In this document: in pieces, positions 13,132 through 21,844 of the stretch
How the letters are laid out: each line of letters starts with the position of its first letter
Position numbering within the stretch: position 1 is the first letter of the stretch
Source of the DNA: Candidatus Thalassarchaeaceae archaeon
GTDB lineage: Archaea; Thermoplasmatota; Poseidoniia; Poseidoniales; Thalassarchaeaceae
NCBI GenBank assembly: GCA_030745885.1
Contig: JASLNR010000029.1
Span: forward strand, 1 to 40,097
Reading direction: 5' to 3'
Length of the DNA stretch: 40,097 nt
Made by a program: the position numbers and the translations under genes
Notes under the pieces: generated by a model
The model's input: only the letters and a program-made list of their open reading frames with translations
Told to the model about the DNA's origin: nothing
Database searches by the model: none

Positions 13132-15657
13132 ATGTCTGCAAGAACCTCTCTGGAACGGTATCGCCCTGTTCCCAAGCGCGTCGAATGGGCAGTATCCCTG
13201 ACCCTATTAGCACTCATATTGGCCACGGGCGGCGTGACTGCGCAGTCGTACAAGAGCGGGTGGGTCGAAGCCGAAAGCGGAACGGAGTCAGACCTCCTGA
13301 CCGCTGAGGCTCACGCCGAGGAGATCTGGGCCTTCGGCTCGGGCGGGACGATGCTGAGCAGCGGTGATGGGGGTCTGACATGGCAGTCCTTCGACTCGCC
13401 GACCAGCTCTGACCTCATCGCCTCCGACTCTGCCTTCGGGGCCCTCGCAGTGGCTGGGGAGGACGGTACGGTCCTGCTGATGAAGGAAGGAGGCGTTGCT
13501 TGGGAAGACATCTCCATCCCAGCGCAGACGGGAGTCTCGGGCGTCGCTCTGACAAGCAACGGGTCTCTGGTGGCAGTGGGTCCTGCTGGTGCAATCTGGC
13601 AGTACGATGGCAACACCTGGCAGGACCGGTCCATCGGAGTGGAGGAGGATCTGCTAAGCGTCTCCTTCCTAGATTCGGAAAACGGACTCATCTCCGGGGA
13701 AGGCGGGACGATCCTAGCATCCGCGGACGGGGGGGCGGTGTGGGACTACAGGGACGCGCCAAGCCAAGTGAGCTCGAAGAGCATAGTCTCCATCGACTAC
13801 TTCAGCAGCATTCGCGCCTATGCCATTACCGACGAGGGGCATATCCTGAGGTCCTCCAGGGAGGGCAGCGTTACGGTGGGCTTCGTCTGGAGTCTCGTCG
13901 AGATAGAGTCGCACGGTAGAAGCACCTCCCTAGGAGTGGAGTTGAACTCCATGGAGGTGCTCTCGACCTACAAAATTCTCTTCACAGGGCCGAATGGGTA
14001 CCTGTCCCTGAGCAAGGACGGTGGGAACATCGTCAGCAAGCAGATGGTCACGGTCGCGAACGATACCAACTTCAGCGGCGTGGCAATGATTGATAGTTTC
14101 AATGGGATTGCCGTCGCTCACGGGGGTTCGGTGTTGTGGACCGATAACTCGGGTGAGGAGGAGGCAGTAGGATTCCAAATAATCGACTTTGGAGACTTCG
14201 GGCAGTTCGTCGACTACTCCAAAGGGATGCTAATCGACGGTCTGTTCGCCACCATCAAGATCGTACTGTTCGGGATAGCTATGGGGTTCTCCGTTGGAGT
14301 GGTTCTCTCCATGATGAAGACCTCCCCGACCACTCTGAAGGACGTTGCGCAGTCTAACCGGTACCAGTTGGTCATCCCATTATTGATATTGGTCAACGGT
14401 CTTTCGCTAGGGCGATTGGCGCGAATGGCCGCGAACATAGCGTCATTGCGGGCCAAGTCCGCTGAGATTTCGGCTACGAGGCCCATCAACGCCCCTGCGG
14501 TCAAATTTTTCGGGCTGGTTATGTTATCATTTGGGGTTTGGTCATTTTACACCATTATCGATGACGTCGGGGCGCTCAACCTGCTTGGCTGGGAACGCAT
14601 CTATGTGCCTGTAGGTGACTCTGGTGCCTTTGCATGCATCCTGCTGGGGACGGCATTGGTACTGTTGGGACTGACATTCCTATCCTTCAATGGTGAGTTC
14701 TCCACCAAGGGGGTGCCGCTGCCAATTATCCCCCCAATCGCGGTTGCGCTCGTTTTCGTGGCAGGGGGGTACCCGTTGTCAGGACTGGGTGGAACCATCA
14801 TATTGCTGACCATGGAAGGCGGGATCCTCGGTTACATTTTGATAAGGAATATTGACGAAATTCGGCCTGCCCTCTATTCACTGCTTTACCTTCTGATCCT
14901 ATTTATTTCTCTCCGTTGGATGGATTTTGGAGTAATGCCAGGAGTAGGGGGGCTCGAGGAGTGGTTCCTATTTGCATTAGTGGGGACCGCGGTATTCACC
15001 TCTATCATAACGAAGGGCCGGACAGCCCCCCTAAATCCCTGGGGCGTTAGGCCGCTCAACTCGATTGCCACCCTCTACACCGACTTCTTCCGCAACACCC
15101 CCTTAATCGTCCAGTTCATGTTTATCCACTTCGGCCTCCAACTGGGAAAACTGATTCAGGAGCCCGGACTGCTGATTCTTGAGGGGCAGGACGACCCAAT
15201 CTCTAGCTTCCTGAGGGATGGGATACTTGCCGACAGAGCCTACATCAGCGCTATCTTCGCACTGGGTCTGAACTCTGGGGCATACCAGTGCGAGACCATC
15301 AGGGGGGCCATCGCTGCCATACCCTCCGGGCAGATGGAAGCAGGTAGGAGCATCGGGCTGAACTACATGCAGACGATGAAGCTCGTCATCATGCCACAAG
15401 CAATCAGAATATGCATCCCCCCATTGGGCAACGAGATGGTCAACCTGGTCCTCAACTCCTCGCTTGCGATGGTTATCGGATATGCAGAGCTGACTAGGCA
15501 AGGCAAGCTGATCATCGCCGTGACCTTCCAGATCTTCTGGACATGGGGTATGGTAATGATCTCATACTTTATCGTCACATGGACGCTGGCACTAATGCTC
15601 AGACATCTGGAGAACAAGACGAGGATACCGGGGCTTGGAATCTCAGGGGGTGCATGA
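13132..15657 (+). CDS. Beta-propeller/amino-acid ABC permease fusion
   Basis: An 841-residue protein with three parts. Residues 19-38 form a signal anchor. Residues about 45-340 are repeats of the Ycf48/BNR propeller type (WAFGSGGTMLSSGDGGLTW, GLISGEGGTILASADGGAVW), predicted outside the cell. From about 365 it is a polar amino-acid ABC permease (HisM/GlnP family): first helix 370-395, TLYTDFFRNTPLIVQFMFIH (648-667), and the EAA loop EAGRSIGLNYMQTMKLVIMP (736-755), which contacts the ATPase. Between the first helix and the FFRNTPL segment lies an extra stretch of about 240 residues with several hydrophobic helices (about 398-640). Normal permeases are about 220-250 residues. The ATPase gene begins directly after its stop. 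No binding-protein gene is nearby. Confidence 0.88.
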   Translation: MSARTSLERYRPVPKRVEWAVSLTLLALILATGGVTAQSYKSGWVEAESGTESDLLTAEAHAEEIWAFGSGGTMLSSGDGGLTWQSFDSPTSSDLIASDSAFGALAVAGEDGTVLLMKEGGVAWEDISIPAQTGVSGVALTSNGSLVAVGPAGAIWQYDGNTWQDRSIGVEEDLLSVSFLDSENGLISGEGGTILASADGGAVWDYRDAPSQVSSKSIVSIDYFSSIRAYAITDEGHILRSSREGSVTVGFVWSLVEIESHGRSTSLGVELNSMEVLSTYKILFTGPNGYLSLSKDGGNIVSKQMVTVANDTNFSGVAMIDSFNGIAVAHGGSVLWTDNSGEEEAVGFQIIDFGDFGQFVDYSKGMLIDGLFATIKIVLFGIAMGFSVGVVLSMMKTSPTTLKDVAQSNRYQLVIPLLILVNGLSLGRLARMAANIASLRAKSAEISATRPINAPAVKFFGLVMLSFGVWSFYTIIDDVGALNLLGWERIYVPVGDSGAFACILLGTALVLLGLTFLSFNGEFSTKGVPLPIIPPIAVALVFVAGGYPLSGLGGTIILLTMEGGILGYILIRNIDEIRPALYSLLYLLILFISLRWMDFGVMPGVGGLEEWFLFALVGTAVFTSIITKGRTAPLNPWGVRPLNSIATLYTDFFRNTPLIVQFMFIHFGLQLGKLIQEPGLLILEGQDDPISSFLRDGILADRAYISAIFALGLNSGAYQCETIRGAIAAIPSGQMEAGRSIGLNYMQTMKLVIMPQAIRICIPPLGNEMVNLVLNSSLAMVIGYAELTRQGKLIIAVTFQIFWTWGMVMISYFIVTWTLALMLRHLENKTRIPGLGISGGA

Positions 15658-16395
15658 ATGCCCGAGGCAATCCTCAGCGTCAAGGACATGGAGAAGACGT
15701 ACCCTGGTGGGGTCCACGCTGTTCGAGGCGTCTCATTCGATGTCAGGGAGGGCGAGTCGGTGGCCATCATCGGCTCCTCGGGAAGCGGCAAGTCCACCGT
15801 GCTGCGCTGCATCAACCGCCTCATTGAGCCCACGAAGGGGGTCGTTCGCCTGAAGGGCGAGCAGATCAACACCCCGGCGGCGGGCATCAACGAAGTGAGA
15901 TCAAGGATCGGGATGGTTTTCCAATCGTTCGAGCTGTTCGCTCACCTCAAGGTGCTCGACAACATCACCCTGGGCCTGATTCACGTCAGGGGGATGAGCA
16001 GGGAGGAGGCCAACGAAGAGGCCAAGGAGGTGCTTGATAGGGTGGACATGCTCGAAAGGATAGGTGCTTATCCGGGCAACCTGTCAGGCGGCCAGAAGCA
16101 GAGGGTCGCCATAGCCCGAGCGTTGGCGATGAAGCCGGAGGTGATGCTGTTCGACGAGCCGACAAGCGCTCTTGACCCCGAACTCATCGGATCGGTCCTG
16201 GAGACCATCCGAGGCCTTGCAGACGAGGGGATGACGATGGTGGTGGTGACACACGAGATTGGTTTCGCTAGGGACGTGGCGGACCGTGTGATCTACTTGG
16301 ATGAGGGCGTGGTCGCTGAGGAAGGCCCGTCATCTATTATCGACGAGCCGAAGACCGAGAGGATGCAGAGGTTCCTCTCGAGCATCAACGACTGA
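15658..16395 (+). CDS. Polar amino-acid ABC transporter ATPase
   Basis: A 245-residue ATPase of the GlnQ/HisP family, powering amino-acid import with the fused permease upstream. All motifs are intact: Walker [10 protein letters not shown] (39-47), Q-loop Q89, signature LSGGQKQR (142-149), Walker B VMLFDEP (162-168), D-loop SALD and switch histidine H199. Its ATG directly abuts the permease stop, and a GGGGGTG site ends 5 nt upstream, inside the permease gene. Length is standard. Substrate specificity cannot be read from the ATPase; polar amino acids are inferred from the family. Confidence 0.95.
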   Translation: MPEAILSVKDMEKTYPGGVHAVRGVSFDVREGESVAIIGSSGSGKSTVLRCINRLIEPTKGVVRLKGEQINTPAAGINEVRSRIGMVFQSFELFAHLKVLDNITLGLIHVRGMSREEANEEAKEVLDRVDMLERIGAYPGNLSGGQKQRVAIARALAMKPEVMLFDEPTSALDPELIGSVLETIRGLADEGMTMVVVTHEIGFARDVADRVIYLDEGVVAEEGPSSIIDEPKTERMQRFLSSIND

Positions 16396-16399
16396 TTGC

Positions 16400-17584
16400 T
16401 CAGCAGCTGTTGACCGAGCCCCAAGACTCCGTGTCACCCGTCTTGTCATACTCGTAATACGTGGTATCAGTTACGACTGAGGGGGCGGTCCAAGGCGCAG
16501 ACTGAGAAACTTCGACAACGAATGAGTAACAGCCGTACTCTCCCGCTGACTGGAAGTCATCTGTTGGTATGTACAAACGTTCGAACTCTGGAGCGGAAAG
16601 TGACCCATCCATTGGTAAATCGGACCCGTAGTCCCCAACAATGGCAGATCCAGAACCGTAATCCCCATTGGAATCATCCCACGATGCCTGACCATTTTGA
16701 ACCGTTATTAGGGGGTACTGGACAGCAACTTCGCTGCCCTCCATCAATGTGGCTGTTACATTGTAGTTGGCAAATGGCATCCCACCTGGCTTGTTGTTTC
16801 CAACTGCCTGATATCCAATCCATGATGTCAGGATGACGCCTATTACACAAGTCTCCGTATTGCTGTCACAGTCGGCACCGGTTCCCATGTAGCCATTGGC
16901 CTCGTTTTGCGCATCGTCAACCGTCCTGATCAATAGGGAGGGTTCCAACGTATGGCTGTCTTCAGAACCTCCCGCGTTGACTGTGACAACATAGTCTTGG
17001 TCACTAACAGCGTTACCTGAATAGAAATCTGACACGGTCAGAGTGAGCTGCCCGTACTTACCATAGCCATCCTCCCTGTCTATAGCGAAGTTTGTATTTA
17101 GGGACCAAACCTCGCTCCCGTCAAATGATATCGAAACATCCGCTGAATCGATTGAAGAGGTCATGAAGCCCCCAGACTGCCTGATCTTCAGAGTGATCTC
17201 TGTCGAGTCAGAAGAAAGGGTACTCTTCGCGATCGTAATTGAGGAGGTGGACATACTGCTAGCAATGAAGGGACTGGATGCCATCAGCAGGTAAACTACG
17301 GCGAGCACCCCCACCATTTTTCGGTCAATCGAATTCCAAACCAAGTAAAACGACCCGCCTAAGAAGACTACTGGGATGAGTCCGGCACCGGGGTAGTCGC
17401 TCTGGATTCTTGGCAAAGCAAAAATCCAGGACAGCAAAAGGCCCAGAACCCCGAGCCCAATCCCAACTTGCAGCGGGCTGATGCCCCCGTGAAGGTCAGA
17501 GGAGGGAGTCGTTTGGGATAGTGGGGGCGAGGTGATTTCGGCTTCAATGACTTCGGAGGATTCCTGCTCTGGCTGTTGTGACAT
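16400..17584 (-). CDS. Hypothetical membrane protein with external beta domain
   Basis: About 394 residues from the ATG at 17582-17584, preferred because upstream residues to the alternative start at 17644 look unconstrained. The N-terminal 35 residues are hydrophilic and Glu/Ser/Pro-rich. Three membrane helices follow (about 37-57, 67-84 and 90-110), then a 280-residue region rich in Ser, Thr, Gly and aromatics, predicted outside and probably of beta-sandwich type. The pair of cysteines in CDSNTETC could form a disulfide. No family is recognised. It is convergent with the ABC transporter operon with a 4-nt gap. It does not resemble a periplasmic binding protein. Confidence 0.7.
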   Translation of the reverse strand: MSQQPEQESSEVIEAEITSPPLSQTTPSSDLHGGISPLQVGIGLGVLGLLLSWIFALPRIQSDYPGAGLIPVVFLGGSFYLVWNSIDRKMVGVLAVVYLLMASSPFIASSMSTSSITIAKSTLSSDSTEITLKIRQSGGFMTSSIDSADVSISFDGSEVWSLNTNFAIDREDGYGKYGQLTLTVSDFYSGNAVSDQDYVVTVNAGGSEDSHTLEPSLLIRTVDDAQNEANGYMGTGADCDSNTETCVIGVILTSWIGYQAVGNNKPGGMPFANYNVTATLMEGSEVAVQYPLITVQNGQASWDDSNGDYGSGSAIVGDYGSDLPMDGSLSAPEFERLYIPTDDFQSAGEYGCYSFVVEVSQSAPWTAPSVVTDTTYYEYDKTGDTESWGSVNSC

Positions 17585-17697
17585 CGCCTTCTCGAGAAGT
17601 CCTCCGTTACTCACCAAACCACCCAGTTTCCTACAGAACGTCACGACTGGCAGTTATCAATCCGTTGCCTAATGGTTGCGCGGGGCTACCGGGTTCG

Positions 17698-18633
17698 CTA
17701 GAACAAACGGGCACCTAGGGGCTCGATATTGCCCTCTTGGTCGACCCGGGGGCGGTCAAAACCAGGCCCCCTCCCAACGGCAGCACCAGCAAGGGCCGCC
17801 ATCATCATCGTGCCAACCAACTCGAATCCGGGGAGGTAGACCCCGCGGATGTAGATGGTCATGACCTGGATCTGGTAGTTGGGAATGCCTTCCGTGCGCA
17901 CCGAGTACTCGGAGGTCGCCTTGAACTGAAGCGAGTAGTACTTGTCAGTCCAACCCTGGTTCTTCGGAGTCCTCATCTGGACGCGGAACTTCTCCGCTGG
18001 TGCTAGGGAGTCGATTTCCTGCGAGACCAAAGGCAGGCTCAACTGGAAGCCCTCGTCGTTCAGCTCGTCATAGTTCGAGATCTCGATGTTGAACTTGTCG
18101 CGGGCGTTCCCGTCGTTATAGACATCGAAAATCAGGGTATAGTCAACCTTGGGGCGCAGCTGCAGGAAGGCCAGCTCGGATCCGACCCTGAGCCTACTGA
18201 ACTGCTTGAAGACCGTCATCACCTTCGACTCGGTCGGCTGCGTCACTCCGGTGACCGGGCCACCGCCCCATTGGGTGACAACGGCTGTGATCGTGACTAC
18301 CTGCTGGCCCTCTGGCATCCTCAGATCGGCACGGGCCGAGACCTGGAAGGAGGTGTCCCCGGGAGGGACTGTGGCTGAGCCGGGCCCAGCTACCGCGATA
18401 ACCCCCGATTGGTAGGTCAGCTCGACCTTCTCGGAGAAGGTAGTGGGATTGGACAGTGTGCAGTAGATGATGGTGGTCCGCGTGGCACCAGGATAGACGT
18501 CAATCGGCTGCGGTTGATCACAAGTCAATGACACGTCTGGCGATGTCTGAGCCTGAACTGCTGCTGCCCCGCCCCAGAGGCTCAGGAAGTAGACGGTCAT
18601 GATCATCAGAGGCACTCTGAAGGACACGCTCAT
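17698..18633 (-). CDS. Secreted, membrane-anchored beta-sandwich protein
   Basis: About 311 residues from the ATG at 18631-18633. The open frame extends to 18714, but the later start gives a proper signal peptide: MSVSFRVPLMIMTVYFLSLW, ending near AVQAQ. The body resembles NEW3/CARDB-like surface domains, with CTLSNPTTFSEKVELTY, ATVPPGDTSFQV and FDVYNDGNARDKFNIEISN. A hydrophobic segment near the C-terminus (LVGTMMMAALAGAAVG) is probably a membrane anchor with a short charged tail inside. The function is unknown. The gene lies downstream of a tRNA on the same strand and upstream of another surface protein. Confidence 0.75.
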   Translation of the reverse strand: MSVSFRVPLMIMTVYFLSLWGGAAAVQAQTSPDVSLTCDQPQPIDVYPGATRTTIIYCTLSNPTTFSEKVELTYQSGVIAVAGPGSATVPPGDTSFQVSARADLRMPEGQQVVTITAVVTQWGGGPVTGVTQPTESKVMTVFKQFSRLRVGSELAFLQLRPKVDYTLIFDVYNDGNARDKFNIEISNYDELNDEGFQLSLPLVSQEIDSLAPAEKFRVQMRTPKNQGWTDKYYSLQFKATSEYSVRTEGIPNYQIQVMTIYIRGVYLPGFELVGTMMMAALAGAAVGRGPGFDRPRVDQEGNIEPLGARLF

Positions 18634-18714
18634 CACAAAATGCCCCACTAAGAACGTATTTGAGGCTTCGCCCGGGCCGGACGCGGGATGCGTCGAAATA
18701 GGGGGAATGCGCAT

Positions 18715-18791
18715 TGGTGGACCCGACCGGATTTGAACCGATGACCACTCGGTTATGAGCCGAGCGCTCTAACCAACTGAGCTACGGGTCC
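18715..18791 (-). tRNA. tRNA with CAT anticodon (elongator Met or Ile2), CCA encoded
   Basis: The minus strand folds as a full cloverleaf: acceptor GGACCCG/CGGGTCC, D-stem GCTC/GAGC, anticodon stem CTCGG/CCGAG with loop CTCATAA, and T-arm with loop TTCAAAT. The anticodon is at 18755-18757, the discriminator is A, and CCA is encoded at 18715-18717. A CAT anticodon serves Met or, after C34 modification, Ile (AUA). The G1-C72 pair and lack of initiator features argue against initiator tRNA. I cannot separate elongator Met from Ile2 by eye. Confidence 0.93.
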
Positions 18792-18947
18792 TTGTGCCCC
18801 CCCATGTGCACGGTGACATGAACCTTATCGAAATCCAGCGAGGCCCCACCCTCTGATGCCCGCTCAACCTATCCCTGAAAGGGTGATTCTCACGGGTGCA
18901 ACGCTTAATGTCGAGCGCCCACTCGTGGAGAGTAGAGGGAATTGACC

Positions 18948-21716
18948 GTGGACAACAAACCAACCATAGCGATAGGAATCGGAGCCCTGCTCCTGCTAGT
19001 GAACGTAGGACTCGCCGTGACGGGCTTCATCGACGGACTGATTGAGGGAGTGGTGGAGGAACAGGTCGCTGCATCTTTGGACGAGCAGGTGGACTTCGAT
19101 GCCTTCTGGGAAGACGAGGATGGTAATGAGCACCCTAGCAACTGGTCGGTTTCGACGAGTGAGCGGGTCTACTTCGCCTACTCTATCACGGACGAGTCGG
19201 CGTTGGCCTCCGAAGATCCATCCTCGGCCTTCGAGAAGATGGGCCCATTCGTCTACGAGGTCACGACAACTAGGGAGGTACTTGGATTCAACGAGACTGC
19301 CGGCACGATCACCTATTCGGAGTACGACAGTTTCGAGTGGTGCGAGAACTGCACATGGACGGATGAGAACGGGACGGAGGTGACCTCCGTCTCTGGCGAT
19401 ACCGAGGTCACGAACGTGAACATCCTGTGGAACACCCAGAGGATAGCGGGGCTCGCCACGGGAATCATCTACGGCGAGACCTTCGCCAAGGCCGGATTCG
19501 CCAAAGCGATGATGGCGAACGATCTGCAGAACAAGGCGCCGAGCATTTGGGCATCGGAGGACATAGAGTCCATGGCAATTGACGCCGGTGGTTCGAGATT
19601 CGGTAACGGGACTGGTGAGGAGGCCCTTTTGCGGGCAACTTACCAATCATCGGGACAGTCTGACTCCGTTTGGACTGTCGGCGATATTGCGCCAACATAC
19701 ACATCCGTGTTCAATTCGATATTCTACAACACCGATGACGGTCACGGAAACTGCATTGCATTGACTTGCGACATCGGACCGATGCTGATTGCCGGGATGG
19801 GAGCGCCTAGTGATACGGTAACGCCTGCTAGAGCGGCACTACTCGGTTACAAAGACTGGACTTCGGGCCCCGAGGATACAGTGGCATTGGACTGGGCCGT
19901 CTACTCCCTGGCAGCCTCTAAGTTCGTTGAGCACGGCGGCGGTGCAGACCTGACGACCGTCGACGACCTAAGGCAGCGCCTGGACGAGGTCAGCGGAGTA
20001 GACATCTCGAACCCAGAGGCCTTGGAGTACGTGATATTCGGAATCGACCCTGAAACCGGCCTAGGAGCGGGGCTGCTGACCACTGTTGACTTCAACGGGA
20101 TTCCCCTGGATGGGGCGGCCCTGTTCCTTCTAGGTGCGCAGTCCGATGCCTTCGGGACAATGGTGTCATACGGCATCGGGCTGACTCAACTGCTTGGCCT
20201 AGCCGACTGGTCAGGCGCTTGGATTGGCATGCTCGGAACGCCCGCCGAGTTCCCGATGATTCTGGTCGGTGGCTCTGGGACAATGGACGCGCAACTGTGG
20301 TGGGAGACCTCCTTCGGTGGCGAGGAGCCAATCGCAGGGGGATACCTAGTGATAGGACTGAACCGCGCGGACCACGAAGGGTCAATCGACCTCAGCATCG
20401 AGAAGGCGCGGGAAATCCTCTACACCTCGGACTGGGCCCTCACCGGCGACTTCGCTCGCGTCTTCATTAACAATGAGCTCACTGGAACCACGCTACCGAT
20501 GAACGAGGATTGGACGGCTTTTGAGACGGGTGGGGAAGTAAGACCATGGGACGACGCATTCGTTGCAGCTGCCTACGACATCTCCGAGCCTGAGGCAGCA
20601 GCTCTGCGCAGCTGGGTTAGGGACTTCATGTTCGAGCAGGTTATCGGCGCCCTGCTGGGCTTCCAGTACGGGGCTTCCGCATATACCACGCAGCCAGTAA
20701 GCAACTGGCTATACGGATGGAGAGATCCTATCGTCGCAGATGTCATCTACGGAGACATCTCTAACATGGACGTGGGCTGGGTTAGCCTTGAGACAAATGA
20801 AACGTATTTCGGCTCCGATTCTGTCAGCACGGGGGATTTCTCCGTCTACGTCATGAGCACCAAGGGAGACACCATCGGCCAGAGCGTTTCACAGGGGTAC
20901 ATCAACTCTGATGGAAACGGCCTGTGTGACTTCAAGTTGGATGCCGGTGGCAATGCCGAGTACAACGTCGAGTGCGAAGCCAACGAGACCTATGGCATGA
21001 CTGAGCACCTGCCATGGCGAGCCCCTTACAGCGAGGAAGCTACCTACGGCCTGCTCTCCGACCACGTAGGCAACACCAACACGGTGGTTGCCGGTACCAT
21101 CGGCGGCAAATCGGCTCCGTTGGTCAATGACCCAAACTCCCCATTCAGACTGAACGCAGTGGGCTATGCGATCGCTGAGTCCACTGTGGTTGGGGATGTC
21201 ACGTTCAAGGGCATTGACATGGTCGAGCACCACCTGGCCCTAGATCCTGCGGAGCACCAGATTCAGGCCAAGCTGATTGGCTCTCAATCATTCATCGACG
21301 TCCTGCCAGGTGCCCTACCGGTTTATTTTTCCGCGGACATAACGATGCGTGTCGAGAAGGTCTCTGGTGCAGTGATGTATGGTGATGTCCTTGCTGCCTT
21401 CCACTATGACCTGCGAGGCCCCGGAAGTATGGGCCCGGACTTCAGCGAAGGTTCGATCGACACACATCCAGTGTTTGAGATTCGCTCGTTCTCCGAGCTA
21501 GACGACGAAACAGCTGCATCATTCAGAGGCAGCGTTTCCGACAACATGGGCCCAATGGGTTGGACCAACTTCGGAGGTGATGCGGGGGCTCCCCTGTCTT
21601 ACCTGACCTATGTAATTGCCTTGCTCTACGTCGTCGCAATCGGACTGATTGCATATGGGGGCCGAGAGATTCTGAGCGAGGAGCGCTCCCTACCTAGTGC
21701 CGACGAGAGCGAGTAG
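18948..21716 (+). CDS. CD36/LIMP-2-like membrane protein with large central insert
   Basis: 922 residues from the GTG at 18948, preferred over TTG at 18942 because GAGGGA ends 7 nt before it. Numbers below count from 18942. One helix at each end (8-29 and 886-905) leaves a large ectodomain outside, the topology of CD36, SR-B and LIMP-2. Family-like segments come in order: VYFAYSITD (76-84), MGPFVYEVTTTREVLGF (100-116) with GTITYSEYDSF, GDTEVTNVN, NWLYGWRDPIVAD (588-600, like WGYRDPFLS of CD36), a PF-containing loop (733-735), AIAESTVVGDVTFKGI (743-758, like AVFESDVNLKGI) and ADITMRVEK. Residues about 225-555 are an insert not found in CD36, which is about 470 residues. Ligand unknown; uptake or lipid binding would be inference. 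Confidence 0.7.
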   Translation: MDNKPTIAIGIGALLLLVNVGLAVTGFIDGLIEGVVEEQVAASLDEQVDFDAFWEDEDGNEHPSNWSVSTSERVYFAYSITDESALASEDPSSAFEKMGPFVYEVTTTREVLGFNETAGTITYSEYDSFEWCENCTWTDENGTEVTSVSGDTEVTNVNILWNTQRIAGLATGIIYGETFAKAGFAKAMMANDLQNKAPSIWASEDIESMAIDAGGSRFGNGTGEEALLRATYQSSGQSDSVWTVGDIAPTYTSVFNSIFYNTDDGHGNCIALTCDIGPMLIAGMGAPSDTVTPARAALLGYKDWTSGPEDTVALDWAVYSLAASKFVEHGGGADLTTVDDLRQRLDEVSGVDISNPEALEYVIFGIDPETGLGAGLLTTVDFNGIPLDGAALFLLGAQSDAFGTMVSYGIGLTQLLGLADWSGAWIGMLGTPAEFPMILVGGSGTMDAQLWWETSFGGEEPIAGGYLVIGLNRADHEGSIDLSIEKAREILYTSDWALTGDFARVFINNELTGTTLPMNEDWTAFETGGEVRPWDDAFVAAAYDISEPEAAALRSWVRDFMFEQVIGALLGFQYGASAYTTQPVSNWLYGWRDPIVADVIYGDISNMDVGWVSLETNETYFGSDSVSTGDFSVYVMSTKGDTIGQSVSQGYINSDGNGLCDFKLDAGGNAEYNVECEANETYGMTEHLPWRAPYSEEATYGLLSDHVGNTNTVVAGTIGGKSAPLVNDPNSPFRLNAVGYAIAESTVVGDVTFKGIDMVEHHLALDPAEHQIQAKLIGSQSFIDVLPGALPVYFSADITMRVEKVSGAVMYGDVLAAFHYDLRGPGSMGPDFSEGSIDTHPVFEIRSFSELDDETAASFRGSVSDNMGPMGWTNFGGDAGAPLSYLTYVIALLYVVAIGLIAYGGREILSEERSLPSADESE

Positions 21717-21728
21717 TCGCAGGATCGA

Positions 21729-21734
21729 TTTTTT
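21729..21734 (+). terminator. T-run terminator after the CD36-like gene
   Basis: Six consecutive T residues 13 nt after the stop codon, in otherwise GC-rich sequence. Archaeal RNA polymerase terminates at such runs without a hairpin. A short inverted repeat, CGGAC/GTCCG, follows about 25 nt later. The remaining part of this 128-nt gap holds the ribosome binding site GGAGGTG (21833-21839) for the next gene. Confidence 0.4.
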
Positions 21735-21844
21735 CCGAAGTATTGAACCTAGGCATCCGGACAGAGGTCCGTGACCCCCCAAGAATTGTCCTGGCTGGGG
21801 AGGAGTTTACTCATCCGTGGTGAACGAGTTGGGGAGGTGGGCCG

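Noticed and set aside
16400..17584. Substrate-binding protein for the neighbouring ABC transporter.
   Set aside because: It has three N-terminal helices and a beta-rich Ser/Thr domain, is convergent with the transporter, and shows none of the family 3 binding-protein motifs.
18715..18791. Initiator tRNA-Met.
   Set aside because: The first pair is G-C and the anticodon stem lacks the three consecutive G-C pairs expected of an initiator.
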